Below, piece after piece: positions 50,990-62,114 of a stretch of 64,000 bases of DNA. The DNA is from Nipponacmea schrenckii. Its lineage: Eukaryota; Mollusca; Gastropoda; Lottiidae. The stretch spans positions 16,957,398 through 17,021,397 of the forward strand of contig JAUJPP010000003.1 of assembly GCA_030562195.1 (NCBI GenBank), given 5' to 3'. Positions within the stretch are counted from its first letter, which is position 1. Each line of letters opens with the position of its first letter. Below the pieces are notes generated by a model. It was given only the letters and a program-made list of their open reading frames with translations. It had not been told where the DNA came from and did no database searches. The position numbers and the translations under genes were made by a program.

Positions 50990-51335
50990 GGGAGGTTGTT
51001 GATGGCCGGCAGCATACTGAACCATCCATATCTCAATGACATACTGTTCCGCCTTCAAGAAATTAATTATTTAAAATATGTTGGGGTGTGCCTTACCAAT
51101 CAGTTTCTGTACACGACTATGCCAACCTTCTAAATTGCTATTAGTCCTAGGTGAATCCGATCCGTAATGGTTCCATTCATGCAATGCATGCGCGCCCTCC
51201 AACCATTGACTGGTCACTTAGTCGGCAAGCTCCAACAATCTGGAGTCGTTTAGCATATCGCCCATGGCATTCATGATAACCTCCTCTACCATATCACTTG
51301 GCACCATTGCAAGAACTGCGCATCTTGAGCAATTG
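50990..51335 (-). pseudogene. Mutator-like transposase C-terminal relic
   Basis: Reads MVEEVIMNAMGDMLNDSRLL, stop, LEGAHALHEWNHYGSDSPRT, NSNLEGWHSRVQKLIGKAHP, NIF, stop, FLKAEQYVIEIWMVQYAAGH. The TN.LEGWH.R....IGKAHPN block followed by FLK.EQ is common at the end of FLYWCH/MULE-type animal transposases. Two in-frame stops, both shared with copy 2 (56450-56790). Family call from memory of the motif. Confidence 0.55.
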
Positions 51336-51714
51336 AATCCAAGATGCTAAACAGTGAGTGACACCGATATTTAGTCATGAAATTTTAAATTGGTGAACGA
51401 TTTTCATGAATTTATGGCATTGTTAATGAGCTCTTAACACCTTTAATCTCGTGGCGGCATAACTTTAAAATATCAAAGAAAACAAAACGGTGACACCATT
51501 CTAATGACTTAACTCTTGTAAGTGACAATAATGACACAAGTTAATGGAGTGGTTAATTAGTCCTCACCGTGCGATTGATCACTAATTAATGTGTTCCCAT
51601 TATTCGGATAGTCGGACTAGGACAGATATAAATATACTAATTAGCTGATTGTTCTATTTGAAGTTATTAATTTTATATACATTTACATAGTACAAGGAAT
51701 TCCAAGCCAACAAA

Positions 51715-51918
51715 ATGACAGTAAACTCTGCTGAAAGGATCTTCCATGTTAGAAGTTTCAAGGTGACTGAACCATTAATCTTAGATCTTAGATATATTCC
51801 ATGTCCTTTAAGTCACCAAACAGTTTCGTTTAAATCAACATCGGTTTTGCTCTTGATTGTTTTAATCGATCTTTTTTTCAAATTTTTTAAATGTCAGCAT
51901 AGAATTAAAATTCTTTAG
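51715..51918 (+). CDS. 67-aa ORF in segment X
   Basis: Begins MTVNSAERIFHVRSFKVTEP and ends with a hydrophobic stretch (LLLIVLIDLFFKFFK). A TATA-like box lies about 90 bp upstream. The copy at 57169 differs by one residue (Ile/Val), but the whole segment is equally alike, so this is no evidence of selection. Probably not a gene. Confidence 0.2.
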   Translation: MTVNSAERIFHVRSFKVTEPLILDLRYIPCPLSHQTVSFKSTSVLLLIVLIDLFFKFFKCQHRIKIL

Positions 51919-52116
51919 AAGAAATGCGTGTCTTAAGCTCTTAATTGTTAAGAATTTTTGAAGAATATGATTAAATTTTCTTATGTGCCCTGAAGGTGTA
52001 AGATAATATGTAAAAGTTTTTTTATGGCTGGAATCGTGATAATAAAAAATGATCTGTGAAAATGAAATCTTGAATATATCATGCTTTTCAGCTTGTTTGG
52101 GCCTTGTTTACAATAC

Positions 52117-52142
<26 letters not shown>
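52117..52142. repeat. A26 tract
   Basis: Could be a retroelement tail, but no element body is evident upstream. Confidence 0.6.
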
Positions 52143-52148
<6 letters not shown>

Positions 52149-52434
52149 AGCGATGAATTATAAGTCAAAGCGATAACAAAGTTTAATATCAAAACGATAG
52201 CAACTCCGCCAAAATGGTAACAGAAATAATGGTAAATGAAAAAATTAAATTTATTGTATAATTTTCCATATAGACATGATATAACATTTAAATGTCTTTA
52301 ATTAGTTGTCTGTTCTGTCGCCGGCTTCGTATTCTGCCCAAATGCGAAATATATCTGATTGAACAGTCTTAACACAATTGTTAATTTCGTAAAGGGAAAT
52401 CCTCTGAGGATAATGGTCCACGAATTTCAATATT

Positions 52435-52805
52435 ACAAAATTTGACCAAGTCAAGTGCAATAACTCAAAAACCGTTCATCGAAAAATGGCCAATTTCGAA
52501 CTTGTCCGAAATCTCATCAATATAAATGATCACAGCAAGTTTCATTCAAATACGATGAAAACTGTAGTCTCTATCGCGTTCACAAGCCAATTTTGACGCG
52601 TTTTCACTAAGTAAAGTGCAATAACTCAAAAAGCGTTTGTCGAAAAATCGCCAATTTCGAACTTGTCCGAGATCTCATCAATATAAATGATCAAAGCAAG
52701 TTTCATTCAAATCCGACAAAAATTGTAGTCTCTATTGCGTTCACAAGCAATACGGACGGACGGACAGGAGTGACGACAATATACGACCACATTATAATGT
52801 GGGCG
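52435..52805. repeat. Two units of the intronic repeat type, with palindromic end
   Basis: Units contain 'gtgcaataactcaaaa.cg', 'tttcattcaaat', 'gttcacaagc'. It closes with 'acggacggacgg' and 'acaatatacgacc' followed by its inverted form 'gtgggcgtata'. Confidence 0.8.
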
Positions 52806-53055
52806 TATAAAAATAGTAAACAAAAATAATAATTCTGCAAACAAAAATAAAAATTTTGTAGAATTAAATCATTATTCTGCACACGAAAATAGAAAACAAA
52901 AATGATTAATCTGCAAACAAAAATGAAAATTATGTAATTTCATAATTCTGCAAACGAAAATAGGAAATAGTAAACAAAAATAATAATTCTGCAAACAAAA
53001 ATAAAAATTATGTATAATTAAAACATAATTCTGAAAACAAAAATCATAAATAAAA
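52806..53055. repeat. Minisatellite of 'aaaataataattctgcaaac' units
   Basis: Six to seven imperfect units of 30-45 bp. Confidence 0.75.
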
Positions 53056-53089
53056 AAAAATTAAAGATGTCCTAAACAAACCACCGTAC

Positions 53090-53222
53090 AGATCAGATAT
53101 CAAATTAAAGAAAAACAAGCTGGCTTTTAATCATTTCAATCTTGACGACCATTCACTTGAAGATCTCACCCTAACACCAATCCGACCCACCAACCCCAAC
53201 GAAAACACAAAACTCGTCGCCG
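53090..53222 (+). pseudogene. Penelope-like endonuclease-domain fragment
   Basis: AFNHFNLDDHSLEDLTLTPI matches the block ANHFNLPDHSIEDL in the 57-60 kb copy, just after the GIY-YIG core. A different family. 'tctcaccctaacaccaat' here is shared with 60049-60066. Confidence 0.65.
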
Positions 53223-53371
53223 CCTAAGTCTCGGTCAGCAACCAAAGTCAGCACACAATAAACCACGCCGCAATGAGCTTGAAAAAAGAAAGAACTAGAA
53301 CTGTGAACAGTACTGAGAGTGACAAACAACCCCTATGGGGCCACTTGATACAAGGTCACATGATATAGCCT

Positions 53372-54374
53372 TTTTTAAACACTCAAAACAAACTTTTTAA
53401 CAACCATTATAAGCATATGTATGGAAAGCTTAGGTCAAGTACATTATTTGACTTGAAAATTATTAAGGTAATTGAAGGTCAAGGTCACTTGATATAGCCT
53501 TTTGAATTTTTTTAAAAACTAAAACGGGTACAAAAAAATTGTTGTTGACCATTATAGGCCTATGTGTGGATAGCAAAGGTCAAGAACATTTTACTTGTAA
53601 AAATTCAGGGTCATTGAAGGTCAAGGTCATTTGATATAATTGTTGTCGATCATAATAAGCATATGTGTGGATAGCTTAGGTCAAGAACATCCTACTTGAA
53701 AAAATTCAGGGTCATTGAAGGTCAAGGTCATTGTATTTGGCCTCTTGAATTTTCAAAATAATTCAATCGGGCATTAAAAAAATTTAAATTTGAAAATCAA
53801 AATTCTGTTCCCAACAAGTTTTAGATAAAGTAACAAGGTTTCGAAAAACACCAAAATCGGACAAATCGGATAAAAATTAGCGGACTTATTAAAATTTTGC
53901 TGAATGTTACCGTTACACATAAAGTATCACTTCCGGTTTGGATTTTGTATTCTAAAAGGGTTCTATATATGCCTGATAGTATATATGTATAGCTTTTGTA
54001 CTGATTTCTTACATACACCGGAAGCTGGGTGACCCAACGCGGTTCTAAAAAAACGGAAGTTCTCACGCAAGAACCGGAAGTGGTAAAAAAAAGTTTATGA
54101 TGCGGTTTTATTTCTATAGGCGACTTCTCCATATTCTGTAATTTTCAAAGCGATCGGATAATTAGCAACAAAGTTATGCAATTATTATTATGCAATTACT
54201 AACTACTGATGCGTAAAAATTTTAGTTTTATATATTCATTTTTTATTCCAGTACGTATCTTATCGTATTTTTCAAACCAAATGTCTATACCATTTTCGAG
54301 TTGGGCTAGGGAGCTTCCCGAAAAAAAAAAAGTCTAATGAAAACAAAGAGTGGCAAATTTCTAATTTGCCACTC
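53372..54374. repeat. Dispersed repeat family R1, copy 2
   Basis: About 1 kb, matching 2838-3557 but with more internal units. AGGTCAAGGTCA occurs at about 53478, 53619 and 53719. It ends at the GAGTGGCAAATT/AATTTGCCACTC palindrome (54348-54374), directly next to the esterase-like frame. Confidence 0.88.
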
Positions 54375-54423
54375 AATGACTGGACTTTGCCTGAAATCTT
54401 AAAACCCATCCTTATACTAAGTT

Positions 54424-54878
54424 CATCCAATATCTCGCATCCCGGAAATTAATAAAGATACACAAGCCGAATCTTTTCCAGGGGCTCGCATCAGCCACCT
54501 TTTTAACATTCTTTGCAAAGCAGATCCCACCACGATCCCACAGAAAGTCTTGTTCCACGTATGCATCAACAACCGCACAGAAAATGGTGAATCAATCCAC
54601 AAACAGATATTAGAATTAGCAAACCTCGCCAAAACTAAATTTCCCTCTGCTACTATTTTACCACCCAGATACCAATTTCCGCTGCTCTGAACCGCGTTGA
54701 ACCTAATGAAACTGCCAATCTCAGAAGATATAATCACCTGATTTACCACAAACCTTCTCCAGTCGCTACTACTATCCCAAGATTCAATGGAGTGGTCGAC
54801 GTAAACTCGGATCACGTCCACTGGACGGCCCCCACTGCCCGAAGTATCTGTGCTAAATGGATCTCCCATTTAAACTGA
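54424..54878 (+). pseudogene. SGNH/GDSL esterase-like ORF1 of a Penelope-like element
   Basis: SRIPEINKDTQAESFPGARI, then SHLFNILCKADPTTIPQKVL, FHVCINNRTENGESIHKQIL and FPSATILPPRYQFP; after one frameshift near 54688, NRVEPNETANLRRYNHLIYH, DVNSDHVHWTAPTARSICAK and WISHLN with stop 54876-54878. INNR corresponds to block III and SDHVHW to the D..H block V of SGNH hydrolases; block I (GDS) is degraded. The larger minus-strand ORF over this region is its shadow. Its end overlaps the next frame by 22 nt. SGNH domains are known in CR1-like LINE ORF1; here it leads a Penelope ORF. Confidence 0.7.
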
Positions 54879-56255
54879 TCGCGGGGGGAAGTATTCCGAG
54901 TTTAGGTAAAACTGTAGTTAATCTCAGTACACGAAAACTTTCTCCCTTTAGATCGCGGACTTACCTTTATTCTTACGTCAAAACCTGTTTCAAACCAACC
55001 AATTTTGTCTTCACTTAACGAATTGTCTCGAACCTTTAAGCTTAATTACTTCTTCCGTGAAAAACTAGGCCGCGGTAAACGTACCAAATTTATCGAGAAA
55101 AAAAACGGTTGGATTCCTCCTGAAAGCGCTATCAACGACGTTATAATTTCAATTTGCGAAAATATGTACGAAGAAGTTTCTCGGTTGCCTATTGTAAATG
55201 AGAAGAATAATCTTACCAATTTTGAGAGAAAAACATTAAATGAATTGAAAAACGATCAGAGCATTATCATTCGAAAACGCGACAAAGGCAGTTGTTGTGT
55301 CGTACAAGACCGCGTTGACTACATTTCTGAAATTGATCATCAACTTAATAAAGCACATCATTATCGCGAACTTGAGATACCAATTTTCATGGAAACGGCG
55401 AAGAGAATCAATGATATATTAAAAATTTTAGTCTCAAAAATTTTTATTTCTGAAGCTCAATTTGACTACCTTTCCGCAGATCAAAATATCAGACCACGGC
55501 ATATTTACACTCTTCCCAAAATACATAAAGATCCAGAAACCGGATCGTTTGTTCCAAATAAAATTCCAAAAGGAAGACCCATTATTTCAGACTGCGCGAG
55601 CGAATCATACCGAGTTTCCGAGTACATTGACCATTTTTTATTACCATTGGCATGTCAGCAGCCTTTCTATCTAAAAGATACTACCGATTTTGTCGCAAAA
55701 ATAAAGCAATTAAATATTCCTCCTGATGCGAAATTTATTACCTTGGACGTGACTTCAATGTATACTAATATAGACAACAAGACCGGTTTAGACGCTATCC
55801 GAAAAGCCTTTGAACGAAATCCGTGCGAAGAAAGACCTGATAAGGAAATTATAGACCTCTTGGAAATTTGTTTAACGGAAAAACTTATCTTCAAATATCT
55901 GGTACTGTTATGTTGAAACGCTTTGCCCCAAGTTAATGGAATATATTCATGGCCGAATGGGAACGCGAAATAGACCAAATTTCACCTTTCTTCTATGGAA
56001 GGTTTCTTGACGACATTTTTATCATTTGGACCGAATCGCTTGAAAATTTTTGGCAGTATTTTGAAATTCTTAATTACCATCATCCATCAGTAAAATTAAC
56101 AGCAAACATTAGCGAAACAAGTATGAACTTCCTGGACACGACAGTGTTCAAGGGTACCAATTTTGACGAAAATAGAAAACTTGATATAAAAGTATATTTC
56201 AAAGAGACCGATACCCACCAACTTTTATTTAAAAATTCGTTTCATCAGAAACTAT
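54857..56255 (+). pseudogene. Penelope-like element copy A: reverse transcriptase, 3'-truncated
   Basis: A frame starting ATG 54857 reads MDLPFKLIAGGSIPSLGKTV then VNLSTRKLSPF; indels, then LNELSRTFKLNYFFREKLGR, IIIRKRDKGSCCVVQDRVDY, RPRHIYTLPKIHKDP, GRPIISDCASESYRVSEYID and LDVTSMYTNID (catalytic Asp). A frameshift near 55895 and a TAA near 55935 follow, then FYGRFLDDIFIIWTESLENF with the DD pair. It stops at FKNSFHQK, joined to segment X. The GIY-YIG domain is absent. Confidence 0.9.
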
Positions 56256-57470
56256 CTAATCGGGTTATAGCCAATTAAACAAAATATTTTCATAATTTAA
56301 TTATTTATTTTATTTATTACATTCATTTCAGTTTCAGTAAAAACGAAACAGGTGCGCAAACTCGTAAATAGTAACTGAATTATTCACATATCGATGTCTG
56401 CTTTGAATTAGTCTAGCTTCCAGAGTCTTGTACCTCCTTTTTTGGGAGGTTGTTGATGGCCGGCAGCATACTGAACCATCCATATCTCCATGACATACTG
56501 TTCCGCCTTCAAGAAATTAATTATTTAAAATATGTTGGGGTGTGCCTTACCAATCAGTTTCTGTACACGACTATGCCAACCTTCTAAATTGCTATTAGTC
56601 CTAGGTGAATCCGATCCGTAATGGTTCCATTCATGCAATGCATGCGCGCCCTCCAACCATTGACTGGTCACTTAGTCGGCAAGCTCCACCAATCTGGAGT
56701 CGTTTAGCATATCGCCCATGGCATTCATGATAACCTCCTCTACCATATCACTTGGCACCATTGCAAGAACTGCGCATCTTGAGCAATTGAATCCAAGATG
56801 CTAAACAGTGAGTGACACCGATATTTAGTCATGAAATTTTAAATTGGTGAACGATTTTCATGAATTTATGGCATTGTTAATGAGCTCTTAACACCTTTAA
56901 TCTCGTGGCGGCATAACTTTAAAATATCAAAGAAAACAAAACGGTGACACCATTCTAATGACTTAACTCTTGTAAGTGACAATAATGACACAAGTTTATT
57001 TAGTGGTTAATTAGTCCTCACCGTGCGATTGATGACTAATTAATGTGTTCCCATTATTCGGATAGTCGGACTAGGACAGATATAAATATACTAATTAGCT
57101 GATTGTTCTATTTGAAGTTATTAATTTTATATACATTTACATAGTACAAGGAATTCCAAGCCAACAAAATGACAGTAAACTCTGCTGAAAGGATCTTCCA
57201 TGTTAGAAGTTTCAAGGTGACTGAACCATTAATCTTAGATCTTAGATATGTTCCATGTCCTTTAAGTCACCAAACAGTTTCGTTTAAATCAACATCGGTT
57301 TTGCTCTTGATTGTTTTAATCGATCTTTTTTTCAAATTTTTTAAATGTCAGCATAGAATTAAAATTCTTTAGAAGAAATGCGTGTCTTAAGCTCTTAATT
57401 GTTAAGAATTTTTGAAGAATATGATTAAATTTTCTTATGTGCCCTTCAGGTGTAAGATAATATGTAAAAG
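56256..57470. repeat. Duplicated segment X, copy 2
   Basis: Nearly identical to 50796-52012, including the two stops in the Mutator-like relic and the small ORF at 57169-57372. It lies exactly between Penelope copies A and B. The sharing ends after 'taatatgtaaaag'. Confidence 0.92.
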
Positions 57471-59747
57471 TCCACTGGACGGCCCCCACTGCCCGAAGTA
57501 TCTGTGCTAAATGGATCTCCCATTTAAACTGATCGCGGGGGGAAGTATTCCGAGTTTAGGTAAAACTGTAGTTAATCTCAGTACACGAAAACTTTCTCCC
57601 TTTTAGAGCGCGGACTTACCTTTATTCTTACGTCAAAACCTGTTTCAAACCAACCAATTTTGTCTTCACTTAACGAATTGTCTCGAACCTTTAAGCTTAA
57701 TTACTTCTTCCGTGAAAAACTAGGCCGCGGTAAACGTACCAAATTTATCGAAAAAAACAGTTGGATTCCTCCTGAAAGCGCTATCAACGACGTTATAATT
57801 CCAATTTGCGAAAATATGTACGAAGAAGTTTCTCGGTTGCCTATTGTAAACGAGAAGAATAATCTTACCAATTTTGAGAGAAAAACATTAAATGAATTGA
57901 AAAACGATCAGAGCATTATCATTCGAAAACGCGACAAAGGCAGTTGTTGTGTCGTACAAGACCGCGTTGACTACATTTCTGAAATTGATCATCAACTTAA
58001 TAAAGCACATCATTATCGCGAACTTGAGATACCAATTTTCATGGAAACGGCGAAGAGAATCAATGATATATTAAAAATTTTAGTCTCAAAAATTTTTATT
58101 TCTGAAGCTCAATTTGACTACCTTTCCGCAGATCAAAATATCAGACCACGGCATATTTACACTTTTCCCAAAATACATAAAGATCCAGAAACCGGATGGT
58201 TTGTTCCAAATAAAATTCCAAAAGGAAGACCCATTATTTCAGACTGCGCGAGCGAATCATACCGAGTTTCCGAGTACATTGACCATTTTTTATTACCATT
58301 GGCATGTCAGCAGCCTTTCTATCTAAAAGATACTACCGATTTTGTCGCAAAAATAAAGCAATTAAATATTCCTCCTGATGCGAAATTTATTACCTTGGAC
58401 GTGACTTCAATGTATACTAATATAGACAAAAAGGCCGGTTTAGACGCTATCCGAAAAGCCTTTGAACGAAATCCGTGCGAAGAAAGACCTGATAAGGAAA
58501 TTATAGACCTCTTGGAAATTTGTTTAACGGAAAAACTTATCTTCAAATATCTGGTACTGCTATGTTGAAACGCTTTGCCCCAAGTTAATGGAATATATTC
58601 ATGGCCGAATGGGAACGCGAAATAGACCAAATTTCACCTTTCTTCTATGGAAGGTTTCTTGACGACATTTTTATCATTTGGACCGAATCGCTTGAAAATT
58701 TTTGGCAGTATTTTGAAATTCTTAATTACCATCATCCATCAGTAAAATTAACAGCAAACATTAGCGAAACCAGTATGAACTTCCTGGACACGACAGTTTT
58801 CAAGGGTACCAATTTTGACGAAAATAGAAAACTTGATAAAAAAGTATATTTCAAAGAGACCGATACCCACCAACTTTTATTTAAAAATTCGTTTCACCCG
58901 AAACACACATTTTCTGGCATTATCAAATCACAAGTTCTAAGGTTCCATAGAATTTGTACACAACAGACCGACTTTGATTCCGCGTGTAGACTTGTTTTTG
59001 ATAAATTACGAGAAAGGGGTAACTCAAAACGTTTCCTGCGCCAAATTAAAAACGACACCCTTTTGAACCTTCAGAAAAAGAGTAACCCCCCTCCCCCTTT
59101 TAATGGCCTTGGATCAGCACCGTGTAGAGGTTCTGCGTGTCGTACCTGCGTTCATGTACCTATTTCTCATTATTTTCAAAACAAAAAGACCTGCAAATAT
59201 TTCATCATGCGTGACCAACTTTCTTGTGTTGACCAAAATTTAATATACCTAATTTCTTGTAAAAATTGCGAAGTCCAATATGTTGGCGAAACAAAAAATA
59301 TGTTAAGAACCCGTTTTAATGGCCATCTTTACGATATCGTACATGGCAAAAACAGACCTATTGCGAACCACTTTAACCTCCCTGACCACTCCATTGAAGA
59401 CTTAGTAATTATGCCTATTATGTTATGTTATGTCGATGCCTAATATTAAGCCAAAACATAGAAGATTGCAGCGCGAGAGCTATTGGATGGACCAGTTGGA
59501 CACAGTATATCCGAATGGCTTAAACCTTCAGCATGACAACCAAATAATCCCCTTCATCACCACCTATAATCATACTGCTACCAACGCATCGGTAATTGTA
59601 AAAAATTACTACAAAACTCTACAACAGAAATATCCACAGGTTTATACTAAAAGAATTGTTACCGCGTTCAAGAGGAATAAAAATCTTAGTAACCATTTAT
59701 TCCATGGCAGACTTGAACCACTGCAAAACGTTTTTTCAAATCCATAA
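57471..59747 (+). pseudogene. Penelope-like element copy B: RT plus GIY-YIG endonuclease, three or more breaks
   Basis: Begins inside the esterase-like frame at 'tccactggacgg', then the overlapping ATG frame (57511). The RT is about 99% like copy A, sharing the frameshift near 58545 and TAA near 58584. Beyond copy A's break: CRTCVHVPISHYFQNKKTCK, YLISCKNCEVQYVGETKNML, RTRFNGHLYDIV and ANHFNLPDHSIEDL (GIY-YIG nuclease); then a frameshift near 59440 and YWMDQLDTVYPNGLNLQHD to the stop at 59745-59747. Penelope proteins prime at chromosome nicks or ends; this copy cannot make an intact protein. Confidence 0.92.
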
Positions 59748-60045
59748 CTGTTTTATATATATATTACCTTAAATAATTATTAGTCAAATGTCATCAAGCA
59801 TACACTTTAGTTTATTATAGGTCAATGGGCTCCAGTATTTGAACAGGATAATGAGGGCCAAAATTAAAAAAGTTATTTTGTTTTTTTAGATTTGGATTTC
59901 AGAACCGTTGAAAGATCAAGACTTCCATACTTTTCATGATTATAACCTTAACCATTTTTAACTATTGTTTACACTAACTATCTCATCCTATAATGTTGTT
60001 TCTTACTTCATGACCTAGGCCATTGCTTTCTTGAGAATACTATTC
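59748..60045. other. 3' flank of Penelope copy B
   Basis: AT-rich. I found no hammerhead core (CTGATGA...GAAA) and no clear target duplication here. Confidence 0.4.
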
Positions 60046-60357
60046 TCATCTCACCCTAACACCAATTAAGCGCATAAAAATCGACCTGCATAATTATGAA
60101 ACTACCAAATTACGTCGATCTAGGGAAGCCAATTGGATTGGGACATTAAATACAGCAAGACCCATGGGACTCAATATTCACGATAATACAGGCATAGCAC
60201 CCGTTGTCGTCCTGTCCAATACAACTAGTTATAAAGCAAGCAAGATAGTAACTGTTCATATAAGAGTCTTCAAGAAATATCCAGACCCTTTATCCCAATT
60301 TCTCAAGAAAGTATTTGTTCCACCCTTAGGTGGATCTGGGAGAATCAATCCCGTGTA
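60046..60357 (+). pseudogene. Penelope-like C-terminal fragment, other family
   Basis: HNYETTKLRRSREANWIGTL then NTARPMGLNIHDN matches the block RRLQRESYWMDQLDTVYPNG of copy B; TSYKASKIVTVHIRVFKKYP continues the alignment. It ends with a stop at 60355. It shares its first 18 bases with 53180-53222. Confidence 0.7.
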
Positions 60358-61826
60358 ACACTATCCGTCTTATGGGTGTTTAATGAAGAGACTAGACAAT
60401 TGTTGGTATATAGTAGATCCTTTATAGGTAGTGCAGTTTAACAAAAAAAATCACGTTGCGTGTTTTGTTGGTTATGTTATGCCGTCAAGTCTGGAGGAGT
60501 TTGTTTGGTGGCAACAGAATTTGAACTCCCCGGAACTTGCCCAGTTACGAAATATATACCCTGACCCCGGTTTACCTTTTAACCTATACCACATGCTCTG
60601 CGTCCAGGTCATTTATTGGTGGAAACATTTAATTTCGGAGTTTGTGCAGAAGTACCTGCATGCGTGTTGGCTTCAGTCCTAAATTGAAGTATTGAACCTT
60701 TACTAGGGATAAGTACAAGGGCAGGGGTAAGGAAATTCTTGCATTCTTTAGCTAGGGTTTGACTAGTAGAGAGTAAAGGGAGATTAAGGGAACATCTTGC
60801 CTTCTAGTGCAGACCTAGTTATTGAATTTAAATAAAGTGTTTGTATATATTTGGATTTATTACGATAGAAGAGACCCCTCCATCAATTACGTATTGCAGT
60901 CTCATAAGGCAGCGCTAGCTTGCCTGCAGTGTGCAGAGAGCCTTACTGTATAGAACCTGTCTGTACTTTCATCGTTTGCAATCTACAAATTTCTTGTTTG
61001 CAATGGTGCCGTGACAACCTCCCTTACCAGAAATCTTAACAGTTTAGCTAATATGACACCATGAGAAAGGATAATACTTACTCCCTTTTAAAGCACGGTA
61101 AATTAGTAAATTGGGTGTAACAAACAACAAATAACTAATCACAGAACATTTTCTTTAATCGTTGAACAAATTACCTCTCAACATAATATGAAAATACAGC
61201 AATATCAAACATTTATTTCTTGACGAAAATCAGTTGAACTATATATAAGGTATTAGTTAGTTAGAAAACTTGCCATGAAGTCGAAACAAATAAAAAAAGT
61301 AGCCAAGAATCAGGACAAATCGAAAATAATAGACATCATAATCAGATGCGTCCAATATCCATATTTAATAATAAACCATGCTCGAACAAATATATTTTTA
61401 TATATTACAATATCCGACAATGTCGGAGTATTTGATTTCCATGGATCTGAATGCCCCTAACAGTTCAATATTTCCAATAATGACCTTTCTCGCACAAACT
61501 TGTGTTATGAAATTTATTAAAATGCTCCCGACCACCAGCCTATGTTAATTAATCGATTCTTACTTTCTCTTTCGTAGTTTATTTGATGTCAATGAAAATA
61601 TTTTCTCCGTTTCCCACATGATAATAAAACCTTTATACACTGCAGGAACGGAGTTCAATATGATCCAATCATTTGATAATGAGGCGGGAACAAATCATAA
61701 TGATTTATGTTGTTAAATTTAATTCTATTATAGGGCCTAGCTGTTTTGATACTAAACCTAACAACTGCAATTCAAATTTGCGGTATTTATGGACTTGTCG
61801 TTTATGACTGCTCCCGTTTGATACAC
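60358..61826. other. Intergenic, upstream of the fibrinogen-related gene
   Basis: No coding region supported. TATATATAAGG at about 61238 is a TATA-like sequence, and an acceptor-like TTCTATTATAG ends at 61733, so an untranslated first exon could lie to the left. Confidence 0.35.
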
Positions 61827-62114
61827 ATGATGTTGTTTCTTATAGTACCCGCGCTTGTAACTGGCATCCAAATAGGAGAATATGCACCGACTCTAATGTT
61901 TAATGAGCCAGAAAGCTGTAGTGAGAGTCTATTTCATAATTTACTATTTTCATTCGAATGTCGATCTCTAATTGATTGCTGTCAATCGTGTTCTAATACC
62001 GAAGATTGCAGACGGATCATGTTTGACAAGAGAAATAAAATGTGTTCATTGTTTGAATCCGGTGAAAATTGTTTCCATCATGAAAATATTACAGATAAAG
62101 TTTGCTACAGACAA
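61827..62114 (+). CDS. Exon 1 of FReD gene (signal peptide and PAN-like)
   Basis: Ends VCYRQ before GTAAGT, phase 0. ATG at 61827 or 61830 (Met-Met) is chosen for the signal peptide; the frame is open back to a stop at about 61733. Confidence 0.8.

Larger units (their letters stand above)
50796..52012. repeat. Duplicated segment X, copy 1
   Basis: 1.2 kb nearly identical to 56256-57470. It contains a minus-strand Mutator-like transposase relic and, at 51715-51918, a 67-aa plus-strand frame preceded by 'gatataaatata' (51625). Both borders differ from copy 2's flanks, so X moved or was duplicated as a unit. Confidence 0.92.

Noticed and set aside
53372..54374. R1 as a Helitron
   Set aside because: The end hairpin is present, but I see no CTRR end, 5' TC start or Rep/helicase coding.
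54423..54869. 148-aa minus-strand ORF
   Set aside because: It is the antisense of the esterase-like frame, which reads with SGNH motifs and joins the Penelope ORF on the plus strand.
56256..60045. Intact hammerhead ribozyme near the Penelope copies
   Set aside because: No CTGATGA...GAAA core was found in X or the 3' flank on either strand by eye.
61275..61460. 61-aa ORF after a TATA-like box as first exon of the FReD gene
   Set aside because: Lys-rich, not a signal peptide, and no donor was found that joins exon 1 in phase.
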